Assembly (NCBI GenBank): GCA_964058845.1 | Contig: CAXKVR010000050.1 | Coordinates: forward strand, 1 to 64,000 | From: Carex sylvatica | Lineage: Eukaryota; Streptophyta; Magnoliopsida; Poales; Cyperaceae | Reading direction: 5' to 3' | DNA length: 64,000 nt | In this document: piece after piece, positions 23,186-34,770 of the stretch | How positions within the stretch are numbered: the first letter of the stretch is position 1 | Layout: each line of letters begins with the position of its first letter | The notes under the pieces: generated by a model | The model's input: the letters and a program-made list of their open reading frames with translations, nothing else | Told to the model about the DNA's origin: nothing | Databases searched by the model: none | Translations under genes and position numbers: made by a program

Positions 23186-23936
23186 ATGAACGTGATCCCG
23201 ATGGATAATGATGGTACAGAATTCAAAGTGCAAAATTCAAATGAATACGTTCCTACCAGCCGCAAACCAGATGGCACTATGGAGTTTGTGAAGAGGGCTT
23301 GCAAGTACGTGGTTAAATTCGGAGATGCTAGGGCGGTAACCTGTGCATGCCAAGGACTCCAACTAAGTCACATACCCTGTAGTCACGTGATGGCGGTATG
23401 CCGGGTGAGGAACTACTGTGAGGACCACTATGTTGCTGACATTTATCGTACCGATTACCTTGCTTCCACGTGGGGTGGATCTTTCCATTCTTATCCCGAT
23501 CAGCATGAGTGGCCTGCATATGTCGGTGATAGAATACTTCCTTCAGAAGGATGGATAAGAAAGGGGAGGAGGAGACACAAACGTGTTGTAATGACTATGG
23601 ACGAGATAGGTGGTAGGCGACCGTCGGAAAATCGAGCTCGTCGTTCTGTTTCCGACAGGCGCACGGCAGGTATGTTTTTTTGTTATGTTCAGATGCATTG
23701 CAGTTATGTTTTATTAATTTATGATTTCATTATGGTAATAACTGAATTGTATTATTATATTCAGATGCCATAAACGCAGATAATGAAAGAGAAAATGCTA
23801 GAGTTGTTGCTGAAGCAACTGGTAGAACACAACCCCCACTCCTGCGAGTCAAGCATCTACAAGTAATGCCGCACCTGCTGCTGATACAAGAAAATTTAAT
23901 CGTTTTTTTTGTTTATTAGGGTGTTGGGGTAGATAA
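23186..23936 (+). pseudogene. MURA-like transposase, SWIM zinc finger and C-terminal remnant
   Basis: The frame contains CACQGLQLSHIPCSHVMAVC, a CxC...CxH SWIM zinc finger, followed by YVADIYRTDYL and a WPAYVGDRILPSEGWIRKGR segment. This order is typical of the end of plant MULE transposases. An intron with donor GCAG|GTATGT (about 23670) and acceptor TATTCAG (about 23764) can be placed, after which the C-terminal tail (DAINADNEREN) continues with one apparent frameshift near 23835. The upstream DDE core is missing. In the active family this finger is thought to aid DNA binding; here it is a relic. Confidence 0.75.
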
Positions 23937-24141
23937 ACTTACTTTTTTGCTAGTGTAAACTAAGCTATGAACTTTAATTGTATTGTTCAACTGTAAGTGT
24001 ATTGTTGTGCTTTAATTGTATTGTTGAACTATTTTAGACTAACTCAGCACTACGTTGTGATAATTTAATTGTCACACAAGATGATAAGATACATTAAAAA
24101 ATATCTTACAACATAATAACTACGTTGATGAATTAAAAACC

Positions 24142-24330
24142 CTACTTCTTATCAGCCGCCGGCTTTTTAACAGTCGACTTCTTAGCAGTCGACTTTCCAT
24201 TAGTGACATCCGACGATGTGCTCGCCTTACCAGTACACGAATTTTTATTAATTTTTTTTTTTAGATATGGATATTCCAGAAAGTCATCGTCGGAAAGGGG
24301 GGGGATTTTCAGTAGGTAATTCGACACCAA
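24142..24330 (-). CDS. Small Lys-rich hypothetical frame inside the MULE
   Basis: A 62-residue minus-strand frame (ends TAKKSTVKKPAADKK) lies between the transposase remnant and the plant-mobile-domain gene, on the same strand as the latter. It could be a downstream exon or a separate small frame. No domain was recognised. The Lys/Ser/Thr-rich tail resembles low-complexity nuclear-protein tails. It is weakly supported. Confidence 0.25.
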   Translation of the reverse strand: MVSNYLLKIPPLSDDDFLEYPYLKKKINKNSCTGKASTSSDVTNGKSTAKKSTVKKPAADKK

Positions 24331-24847
24331 GTCTTTTCAAAAGAAGTATGCAGTTGCAATTACAGTGACACTTGGAATGCTCAATACCTCTTTTGTTATT
24401 GTCCATCATGTTTAACAACAAAACAAAAATAGTTAAATTTGGAGATGGCAAGGAGGTGAAATAATATAAAAGTTAACATGAAAAAAAAATACTACAGTCT
24501 CAAACATATAATACTACAGTCCCAAAGTCAAAATACTACAATCATACAGTCATAAATAATAAAAAAAAAGATATCATAATGCCAACACAACCACAAACAT
24601 ATAACACAACAGTCTCAAACTCAAAATACAATAGTCATAACTATATCACAATAAAAAAATTCTCCAATCATCCTCGTCGTTTCCTTCCGGAGGGAGACAA
24701 CCTACGAGCCGCTATTCCTTTGCCATCCCTGTGCGGCTGCACGCGCCTCTGTGTCTGCCTCTGCGGACTCGCATCTCCTAAATCCTCCTCCCCTATATCC
24801 TCATCCTCCTCTTCTGTATACATGTGATGCGTACCTGTACCGACTGT

Positions 24848-27632
24848 CTATGGATCAAATGGACCAGCTGACTCTGCGGGTGCCGGGCCTGTACGCAGCT
24901 CCCATGGATCTTCCTCCCAGCTTGCAGCATATGTGGCAGGAGGCGGTGTACCAAATAATGCAGAGAAAAAGCCATCTGCAGTCTGAGATGCACTCCCACC
25001 AGCCTCATAGTCGTGCTCCATCTCCACTCCATATCGTGGTCCGTGGGAGCCAATGTCCTCAGCATCTGTATCGAACGGGGGCAGCTCATCCACGCTAAAA
25101 CTGGGCTCGGCATTCCAACGAGGTACTCCATCCTAAATTAAAATAATGTTAGTTTTGCTACATACAAATGACTCAGTAATCAATAATATAAAACGGTAAC
25201 TGACCGGGCCAAGCTCTACCGGAACTCCATATTTATTTCTGTAAGCGTCCCATCCTTGCGTATTCAACACCCAGTGGTGGAACGCCCAACCAGAGTCATC
25301 ATCTACATAATTAAAAATTAAGTGAGTTACAACAAACAATTGGGCGAAAATAAAATCATTGTGTGTGTCATACTTTTAATATTAACCGGTAAATACCTGC
25401 AGGAGGTGGCGGCATATCGTGTAGATGGCCTCCGGGTGATAATTCGGATTTCGTGGTGCCTTATTTATCTCCCGCCAATTGATGTTCTCCCCAGAATCGC
25501 GCAGCCTTCCAACGAGGCGGTCTTCAAAACTGCCTGTCTTCACGATTGGTGCAGTGCGCTCGAGCATTTGACATCCTATGTACCGCCAAGCATCTTTCGC
25601 CATGCACGCTAGGTTGTGTCCAACTCCTCTCACAGCTGTCAACAGCTGCACACAACATGATTATTACAACATTAAGCAATTAAAATTTGAAAATTTTAAT
25701 TAAAGTATGTTTCAGTTGTACTTACTGCGTGAGCATTTATCGGACCCCAAGGCATGTAATTGCTAGATGAATCCATCAGTCTACGTCGAAGGATGTCGCC
25801 ATAATGGCCTGTAAGGTACACTGACGAATGCCCCATTTCTGGTACCAGACGGCATATCTCAAATCTCCGGGACCAGCACCCAACGATGCAGCTGATGGCG
25901 GACTCCATAAGTGCTGCTCTGGATGTCGAGCCCGGTCGTACTCCAAGATGAAGTGCTGGCTCTAGTCGACTTTGCTCTTAGTGTGCGCCGTACTGCAGGT
26001 ACAATTAATTAGAAAAGATGTGAACGGTGGCATTATTAAGGTGATAATGAAATTAAGTAGATACTTACTTGTGAAACTTGTCAGTATCATCCTTACCCAT
26101 CAGCGGGTACTCCGGGATGAAAGCATCTAAGCCAAACTGTTGAGATACACGATCCGGGTAGTGGTACTCCACTATTCAGTAACAAACGACCGGTCCCCGA
26201 TAATACCATAGTCGTATCTGCTCTGGATCTAATGTCAGTCGGCTCAGAAGGGATGCACGATAGAATGGACGATACGGAAACCAGTCGATATTCGCATCTC
26301 GGAGCATCTGGAGCTGACTCCGGACATAAGAAACTCCCCTGCTCATCTCTTCATAACTCTGATGACAGCCCCATATGGCACCGTACACGAGGCATCTGTC
26401 TGGGTCAGGAACTCTCCATCGGGGATGTGGCAATGGTATAACTGGCCGATTTACGGGTAGATGTGACCACAACCAATGTTGGAGCAGAAGAAGCGGTCCA
26501 AAAATCTGTCTGTTCTTCACCTGAAAAATTTAACTTAAAATAAGAACTCGGTGCTTCTTATCCAACCTTCAATAACAACGTATATTAATACAGACTTACC
26601 ATCTCGATTCATTCTCTATATTCCTCAGCAGGGAGAGATACATAATCGAGACCGCATCACCGCTGGAATCCTCGAACATGACGGCACCACACAAATCCAG
26701 TACATACGCCCTAGTATACCTGCAATAGAAAATAATCAATATAAATAATTGAGATTTGTTGATGAACTACTAACTTACTTTAAAAAGTGTGATGGTACCT
26801 CCTGACCGCCTTAATGTCAGTAGTCTCAGAAAATATCTGATTCTGGAAGAAGTGAGTCCGGAGTGCCTTTAGAGAAATACAGTACCCAGAATACCGGAAC
26901 TCCTCATCCTCCCCCTTCTTCTTCTTATATTTCTTCTGCAGATTTTTCGGATCACACCCTAACAACTCCGGTATCATCGTCTGCAGCTCTGGATGGTCTG
27001 AGATGCCACCTATGGGGTCGCCATCAATACGTAAACCCCATAAGGCGCTCACATCACCAAGGGTGACTGTTATCTCCCCGAATGGGAGATGAAATGTATG
27101 GGTCTCAGGTCGCCATCTCTCTGCTAGACCATGCATCAGAGACTGATCGATCTTACTCTGCGGCATGGTGGCAAGCTGATACAACCCAAGGTTCAAGAGG
27201 TATCTCTCCATTTCTTTATGGGGAATGAACGGAATCTCAGACCTGCGGTGCCTCACCGTAAGCATGACATCATCCTGTATTTATTATCAATTTGTCAGAC
27301 TCAAATCGTGCCATTTTTTTAGTATTATTTACATTAAGTATAAAAATCACGTACCTCAAGAGATGCCAATGAGACGCGGTGCTTAACATGATGGGTCCAT
27401 AGAAGAGGACTAAATGTGTCAGGATCATGCACGTCATCTGTAAAACCGGCCTGAGACGACGGACCCGCTCTAATCGGATCCTCAAATTCCCTACCAGTCG
27501 TATCCTCATATGACGACTGGCCCTCTCCAATCGGATCAGCCCGCTCCAGTCGGATGCATAGCATCTGGAGCCGCTCCAGCTGGACCCGCTGCAAGCTCAG
27601 GTCGTACTCCCCACCGTCTAGACCTGGGCATA
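24848..27632 (-). pseudogene. Plant mobile domain (MAIN/MAIL1-like) gene carried by the MULE, disrupted
   Basis: Minus-strand exons can be placed at 27632-27355, 27274-26799, 26719-26600 and 26520-26069, with further coding segments near 25990-25700, 25640-25400, 25300-25200 and 25093-24848. The second exon has the plant-mobile-domain signature: ERWRPETHTFHLPFGEITVT followed by LGDVSALWGLRIDGDPI. The third gives YTRAYVLDLCGAVMFEDSSG. The fourth has WLWSHLPV...RW and ends in an in-frame TGA at 26178-26176, just before IVEYHYPDRVSQQFG, which normally continues the domain. Further frame problems occur near 25980. Known relatives MAIN and MAIL1 are nuclear proteins needed for transposon silencing and genome stability, and related domains occur in transposons. 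Position inside the TIRs, antisense to the transposase, shows it belongs to the element. It is probably non-functional unless the stop is a sequencing or strain difference. Confidence 0.8.
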
Positions 27633-29444
27633 CTACATTAACAAAAAAATAAATATATTAATCAATAACAACTTAAGAAAATCAAATTTTATTCGCAATT
27701 TTAAATAATTTCTAAATATTTTCAACCAAATTCAAACCCTAATTCAACTGCAAATTCAAGCAATTGAAATCAAAAAATGGTTAATTAATTATAATAAACT
27801 CCTAATTGTATGATATTTATATATTCAATGATTATACAATAAATATAATATATTATATTATTTTTATAGTAATTATTAAATATATTAAGAATATAACATA
27901 TTAATTATATAATTAATATAAAAATTATATAATAATTATTAATCAAAATATACAAATTATATAATATTATAATAATAAGTATTTAATATATTAAGAATAT
28001 AATATATTAATTATATAATTAATATAAAAATTATTGTCAAATTTACTTTTTAAAATTAAACTTATTGTATATGCTTGTATAAGTGTCAGAAGTACAGAAA
28101 TGACCATTTTTTATAACTTATAATTGTAAAATTATAAAATTAACAAGTTACATGTTGATGCTTATCAATTAAATAATAGTGAAATTATGCTAGAATATAT
28201 TAATTATTGTATGAAAAAAGAAAACTACAAAAACATACCGTATCTGTTTTATTTCCAATAAAATTGATCATTATTTTTTTCAAATCATATAATTAGATTT
28301 ACATTCAAAATGCATGCAACAATTTAAATAAAAAATCTCAAAATGCATGCAAAATTTTGTAATAAAATCGAAAAACATGCAATTTACTTGAAAAAAAAAA
28401 TGTAACTAGTGAAATTATGCTAGAATATATTAATTATTATATGAAAAAAGAAAACTACAAAAACATACAGTATCTGTTTTATTTCCAATAAAATTGATCA
28501 TTATCTTTTGCAAATCATATAATTAGATTTACATTCAAAATGCATGCAGCAATTTAAATAAAAAATCTCAAAATGCATGCAACAATTTAAATAAAAAATC
28601 TCAAAATGCATGCAAAATTTTGCAATAAAATCGAAAAACATGCAATTTACTTGAAAAAAAAAGTTGTAATTTTTAAACAACTTTTAATATATTTCAAAAT
28701 GATTTGTTTTACTTGAAATTAATTTGTATCGATAGAGACATGTATTTCGTCAACTAACTTCAAACATCCCTCAATCCTAAATTTTTTAAACCATAAATTC
28801 TAACTCTAAATTTTTAAATAATTCAAGCAATTGATCCGTAATAACCCTAAATTGAACCATAAACCCTACATTTTTAAGCAATTTACAACCATAAACCCTA
28901 AATAACCCTAGCACATCCAAAAAATTCAAGCAATTTCACCATAATAATTTTACCATAATAACCATATCACATTCAATTCGACCAATCCAGGCAATTCAAC
29001 TAATTCGAGCAATTCAACTAAATCGAGCAATTCAACAAATTCGAAACAACTCTAATTGAACTAATTCAACCATTATCGAGCCACAATTCAACTAATTCGA
29101 GCAATTCAACAAATTCAAAACAACTCTAATTAAACTAATTCAACCATTATCGAGGCACAATTCAACAAATTCAACAATTGGACTAATTCAAACTAAAATC
29201 CTAACCCTGACCCTAAATTAAAAACTTATTGAATCGAAAAAAAAATTACATGAGAAGCTCGGTGCAGAGGCAGTGGTGGTGCTCGGTGCAGCGGCTTGAG
29301 GGAAAGGAGAGAACGAGATGGAGAGGGGTTGGCCGGAGAGGAGAGGTGGGGTTGGGCGGCACTGGGCGGTTTTTGTTTTTTGGTTTGGTGCGGAGGGGAA
29401 GAGGCAGAGAGGAGGAGAGGAAATGGTTCGGCTGGGGTTAATAA
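27633..29444. other. AT-rich non-coding interior of the MULE
   Basis: The stretch between the plant-mobile-domain gene and the right TIR is very AT-rich. A direct duplication is visible: the block with GAAATTATGCTAGAATATAT at about 28172 recurs from about 28411, including TATCTGTTTTATTTCCAATA and the AAAATGCATGCA motifs. Near 28981-29180 there are iterated AATTCAAC(T/A)AATTCGAGC units. It probably contains the promoter of the minus-strand gene. Confidence 0.6.
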
Positions 29445-29664
29445 TAGGCCATTTGGACAGCCTGTGGGGGGAGGGCCCACATAGCATTTGACCTGCCCGT
29501 GGGTGTGGTGCCCCACTGTGCTTGTGATCCGCCTGTGGTCTGGGTGCTTCATTAGGAATATGGGCCGCCCGTGGGCCTGGCGGTCACGGCATGAATAAAA
29601 AAAAATTAATTGTAGGGTTATTTTTTTTTAAAAAAATTCAGAGGGAATATTAATAAAAATGGCC
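29445..29664 (-). repeat. Right terminal inverted repeat of the MULE
   Basis: It is the inverted partner of 21666-21885. It shows GCCCGTGGGCCTGG, CATATT-type and TGCTTCATTAGGAATATGGG blocks complementary to the left end, finishing ATTAATAAAAATGGCC before the target duplication. Apparent open frames across it are composition artefacts. Confidence 0.85.
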
Positions 29665-29674
29665 GTAGATAAAT

Positions 29675-32456
29675 TGTTAAGGTGGTGTTTGAGATCGACC
29701 TGATTATGAATCGTCACATATTGATTATTTTACATTAGTAAAAAAAAAAAAAATTTGATAGCATATAAAGGAAGCGAGATGACATATGAGAAGAAATATA
29801 TATATATAATATTTATTCATTGTATTCGTATTGTATTTACCATCATGATATGAACTACACCAGTAAATCAACGTTAGAAAAAAAAAAATTCAGAAAATGA
29901 TAACACGTTTAATTAGAAAAAAAAAATCAGTAAAAATCGTTCAAATTGTAATTTGAGAATGAACTTCTGTGGATCTAAGTATATTTGTTAAACGTATCTA
30001 AAAAATAACGTGCAAGATTCTTTCTTTCTATATAGGACTCAATTCGCTTCTAACAAACTTTGATTTTGGGAGACTAATCTACGAGGTCATGTGTGTAGTA
30101 TTTACTGAACTATTAGCGGCCTTTTTTTTTTCCTCTTCTTTTTCTTCTACTATGCCATTATATAAATATTAAATGGTTGCATGAATGTAAGTTTGTTTCT
30201 TAGATATTTTTTTCCTTCTCCATAGTACAATCAATTCAAAAACTTTTTTTCTTCTTACAAAGTACATTACAATTGATGTCACGCCCCACCTGTCAAGCCC
30301 AACGCACAATGACATATTGGCATCCTCGCATCTATCAGCCGTCGTATAAGTCTACATTGTCAACAACAACAAGTAAAAAACTAAATAGAGTAAGCTGCAA
30401 AGCTTAATAACTAATTATTTTATGACGTGTTTATTTATAATTTGCTTAATTAAACAACCATTTAAACATATTGAATTAATTAATATCAAATTATGCTTGC
30501 ATATTTAACTGGTGAAAAAACCTGAGCCTAAGTTATTTGTAAAATAAGTCATAAAACACAATATTTTGTTGGTTGGAATCACGTAAGAGGAGATTTACAG
30601 ATTTTCATTCCTTTCACTTTCCTTTCCAATCAAATTCAACATCAAACCAGCTATCACGTTAAATATACTATCATAATTCAATACTCGAATCAATTCAAAT
30701 TTAATCATACAAATTGAAAAAAATACAGATTATGAATAAGTCTGATTATCTTATAATGATCAATCCAAAATTTCAATTCGAGCTGGAACAATCACAATCA
30801 TCCGCCGACGTAGTCAAAATTCCAATCATAAAATTCAATACTAACTGATATTATAATTTTTTATCATAATATGTCTTTTATTTTCTCTAATTTTATTTCT
30901 CTTTTCTCTTCTTTATTTGAATTCTATTTTCTTTTCTTTTTTCTTTACTAACACAATCGAACAGAAAGAGATTAAGTCCTTTTAATAAATTTAGGGAGGT
31001 CGTTGGGGTTTAATGCATGAGCTGCGTGGCTCAAGAATGCCACGTTGGCCCTTTTCTCTCTCATTTTTTGATACAAAGTATACATGTTTTTATAAGTAAT
31101 CTTTAACTTTTCTGGTTCTATAATCAAGCCCAAAAATAAAATTTAAAAGAATAATTAAAATTATTGAGTGTTACAATTGATGCACATAACCTTTACCAAT
31201 TACCAATTGTATGAAAGTTATGAATTAGCTTTGCACTATCAAAAACTTTCAAATAAGAAAATAATAATGCATATAACCTTTACCAATTACGAATTTACGA
31301 CTCAAGAGAAAAAAAGAAAAAGAAAAAATATTAACTGAAAATAAATGGATAAATGAACAAATCAGAAACAATCTAAAATTATCGTTATCACAGATGGTTG
31401 ATTTATTAATCACTATTATGCCTGATTAATGTACATAAATGAGCTCTTTCAAACAATTACTAAATAAAAGAATGAATGCACATTAGATTTGCTATTCGGA
31501 ACAGTCTAGTTCCGTTCAATTCCACTAACCCAAGGAAAAGTTGGAATAGCGCAACGTGTCTCTCAGCTAAATTAAAAAAAGTAGTTCTTTCTCCATTGTT
31601 TATTATTTCTTGTACCTACCATTAGAAGTAGCACACTAGCACTGTAGCAGGCTTTGAAAAAAAAATGTTGAATTAACTACAGAAGCAAAATCAATACAAG
31701 TCGGTTCTTTAAAATATATATATTTTTTTTTTAACTCAGTAAGAGGATTTGTTAGCTTAATTTAAAAGATAATTTGTTTGATTTTAAATAACTAATTTAA
31801 AACATTGATCTTATTCTACTTGATAATTCAAGTGTTTGATTTCTAAATTTTTTCCAGTTTGAATTCAATTTGTTCAAAATTAAGAGGTTCAAACATGAAT
31901 CATTTTTTTTTTTTAATAACTGGCGTATTTATACTGATAGCCACTATCAGGTTTTCAAAAAAAAAAAAACATGAATCATTTTGGTGTGTCCATTTTTGTT
32001 ATAATTTTTAACCACTAACCCAAATAATTATAGTGATATTGATATTTTTCCTTTTGTTTTAAGATTCATTGTTTTATAATTTTAAAATTCATTTTTATTA
32101 ATATTCATAAAACAATATTGTCAATATGTTTAAGAAATTATTTAAATTGGTATTTAGCATTGTTCACAAGCAGGTTTATTCGTAACAGAAAGAAGTTTTA
32201 TTCACAAACTTCAAATATTTTTAATAAATAATAATTAAAGATTAGAAGGTAGTTGTACAAATAACACAAAAATTATTACTTTATTCATTCCCTCCAAACT
32301 CTATTCCAAAGAGTGCATCCAAACAACTTTTTAGCTATTCCGAATAGCTTTGAGTTAGTGCTATTCTTAAATAGTAGCTATTCTAGCTATTCTTAATATA
32401 CTATTCTCAATAGTAGCTATTCTAGCTATTCTAGAGTGCATCCAAACGTAAAAGGT
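29675..32456. other. Spacer between the MULE and the second IAN copy
   Basis: The first 75 bases continue the ancestral IAN 3' flank (GGTGGTGTTTGAGATCGACC...TTGATTATTTTACATTA), which recurs at about 43251-43310. The remainder is AT-rich and shows no gene. Near 32312-32451 there are iterated TAGCTATTC motifs bounded by two direct copies of GAGTGCATCCAAAC, which looks like a small repeat or MITE remnant. Confidence 0.55.
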
Positions 32457-32544
32457 GTGTTGTATTTTACCAATTGATTCTTTGCTTAATTCAAGTCCTA
32501 GGGTTTATGTAAGTCTTAGAGTTTCTACTCATCAATTTAATTAT

Positions 32545-32921
32545 GAGGAGGGATCGGATGACACTCTTTTTTGGTGACATCGGATGACACCGTCCATTTT
32601 CAAAGTTTTCAAAGTCCAAACAGTCGATCCAAACCGTTCAACTTGATGGATATATTAAAATGTACTTGCAGATCAAATTTTATATTTTTCGGAATTTTTT
32701 ACTATTTATTAAGTATTTAACAAAATCGCTATATTCAGACCGTTGAATTTTTGTACCCATATGAATAAATAGTAAAAAAATTCAGAAAAATAAAAAATTT
32801 GATCTGCAAACACATTTTAACATATCCATCAAGTTAAACGGTTTGAATCGACCGTTTGGACTTTAAAAATAAACAGTGTCATCCGATGTCACTAAAAAAG
32901 AGTGTCATCCGATCCCTCCTC
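32545..32921. mobile_element. 377-bp fold-back MITE in second IAN copy, perfect 9-bp TSD
   Basis: The ends GAGGAGGGATCGGATGACAC and GTGTCATCCGATCCCTCCTC are perfect inverted repeats. Pairing continues inward (CGGATGACACCGTCC, AAACAGTCGATCCAAACCG, TTGATGGATATATTAAAATG with their complements), so nearly the whole element folds on itself. TTTAATTAT flanks both sides (32536-32544, 32922-32930). The first IAN gene has a single TTTAATTAT at 18284-18292, the empty site. The 9-bp duplication suggests Mutator-type mobilisation. Confidence 0.9.
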
Positions 32922-33447
32922 TTTAATTATATATATTCACTGTTCAATTCTAGAACAATTGGATTTTGTGATGGGAGGATCAAGCGTGATGGAAGGTGAA
33001 TGGGAGCTTGCTTCAACCAATGATGCAATGACACTGGTTCTCGTGGGAAAACTAGGATATGGTAAAAGAAAACGAGATTGTGAGTTGAATACTTTATTTT
33101 TCCATCACAAATTTTATATTGTTGAGTTTCAGAAAAAAAAAAACACACAAACTACATTTAAAATATATTATCATAATTCATACTGACACAAGCTAACATA
33201 GTTATTTGATGGAATGATTTTCTCATATGTAAATAATAGATTCAATTTATTATTTGTTTGTTCTTTGAAAATGAAATGTTTTAGGGGGGGCGTTTTAGCT
33301 GTATAAACAAAACAAATAACAATTAGTCATTAATTTGAAAAAATAAACATATAGTTTATTGATGAGCTATTCGTATACAATTTGGCATTTTTCTTAATTA
33401 TTTACTTCCACATTTTTTTATTCCATAATTTTTTATCATTATCTGCT

Positions 33448-33946
33448 CACATATTTGGTTCATTTGAATAAACATGTTTTATGTGAATACTTATTTTGAT
33501 TGAAATTAATCAAAATATTTCATATATGATATTATTTTATTATTGGTCTTGATTTTTAGAAACAATATTAAATTGCATAACAATATAATATATTACTATA
33601 TTAAAATAAATAGTGAAATTTAGTTTTATATTTTTTATGCCAACTAAATATATTCAAACAAAAAAGAACCGAAATACATATTTAATGAAAGTTAAAATCA
33701 TTGATGTACATCAAAGATGCATGAGATATATATTTTTTTATATTGTTGTTCTTCCAAATTAGATGTAGATCTCATATATATATATAGTAACTAATAATGG
33801 CCCTTGTACTAGAAGATTGTACAATCATTGGGAACCAAAATGACATTTGAAAGAAATCTATATAGAAGGCAAAATTGTCCATAAAATTTAAATATTTGAA
33901 ATTATTGTGTTAAAATAAAAAAAATATTTTGCTAATACCAGCACCC
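33448..33946 (+). repeat. 500-bp direct repeat, copy 1
   Basis: It runs from CACATATTTGGTTCATTTGA to GCTAATACCAGCACCC. The copy at 36785-37287 matches over its whole length, with scattered substitutions and a 13-base insertion. It contains no frame. It lacks TG/CA ends and no primer-binding site follows. Confidence 0.85.
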
Positions 33947-34010
33947 ATAATATTTGTCCTTTTCTTTTTCTTTATTTTATATAAGTGCGCCAAACAAAAA
34001 ATGACATATA

Positions 34011-34770
34011 GAAAAAATTATTGCGATTTTTTTTTCAGCTTTTTTTATTTAAATAGAAATATTGATAATATATTTATTTTTTATATTAAAATATTAGAAA
34101 TATTAAATATATTTCTTTGAAAATAGATGAAATACTATATAATTTAATTTATTAGAAAGACTGTGACAAATAATCTGGATCAACATTTTTCATGCCGGAT
34201 TTTTTACGGTTGTAAGAAAAATTAATATATTTTTTTATGTGTTATTGGAAAAAAATAAATATGTTTAGATTCTCAGTTATTGATCCCGGTTTAAAAGTCA
34301 CTTCTAGGTAATATAGAAATTATTGTCATCCTTCTAGTGCATTTAATTTATAAAAAAGTTATATCTATTTTGAGAATTATTTTTAATACCAATCATTAAA
34401 TAATTTATTTTTTTTATTTTTTTTATAAATTAAATGCACTAGAAGGATAAGAATAATTTCTATATTACCTAGAAGTGACTTTTAAATCGGGATCAATAAC
34501 TGAGAATCTAAGCATATTTATTTATTTTCAATAACACATAAAGAAATATATTAATTTTCCTTACAACCGCAAAAAATCCGGCATGAAAAATGTTGATCCG
34601 GATTATTTGTAGCAGTCTTTCTAATAAATTAAATTATATAGTATTTCATCTATTTTCAAAGAAATATATTAAATATTTATAATATTTTAATATAAAAAAT
34701 AAATAAATTATCAATATTTCTATTTAAATAAAAAAAAGCTGAAAAAATAAAAAATCGCAATAATTTTTTT
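34011..34770. repeat. 760-bp near-perfect inverted repeat (fold-back)
   Basis: The left arm (about 34011-34358) and the right arm (about 34424-34770) are complementary almost base for base. TTGCGATTTTT pairs with AAAAATCGCAA at the base, ATGCCGGATTTTTTACGG with the complement of CCGCAAAAAATCCGGCAT, and CTTCTAGTGCATTTAATTTA with TAAATTAAATGCACTAGAAG at the loop. The loop is only about 65 bases. A transcript across it would form a long double-stranded RNA. The right-arm end recurs once more at about 35155-35280. Confidence 0.9.

Larger units (their letters stand above)
21666..29664. mobile_element. 8-kb Mutator-like element (MULE) with plant-mobile-domain gene
   Basis: Long terminal inverted repeats begin GGCTATTTTTATTAATATT on the left and, as complement on the right, GGCCATTTTTATTAATATT. 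They continue through TTCATGCCCTGACC / TTCATGCCGTGACC and GGCAG-rich blocks for over 200 bases. A 10-bp target duplication GTAGATAAAT flanks the element (21656-21665; 29665-29674). Inside are a decayed MURA-like transposase on the plus strand (N-terminal part and SWIM/C-terminal part only) and a plant-mobile-domain gene on the minus strand. The paralogous flank of the second IAN copy (CTAGATAAAA at 43241-43250) shows the same site without the element. The transposase lacks a catalytic core, so the element is probably non-autonomous now. Confidence 0.88.

Noticed and set aside
29218..29552. Pro/Ser-rich and Arg/Gly-rich frames at the right end of the MULE
   Set aside because: They overlap the terminal inverted repeat and its CT-rich inner flank and show no protein family features.
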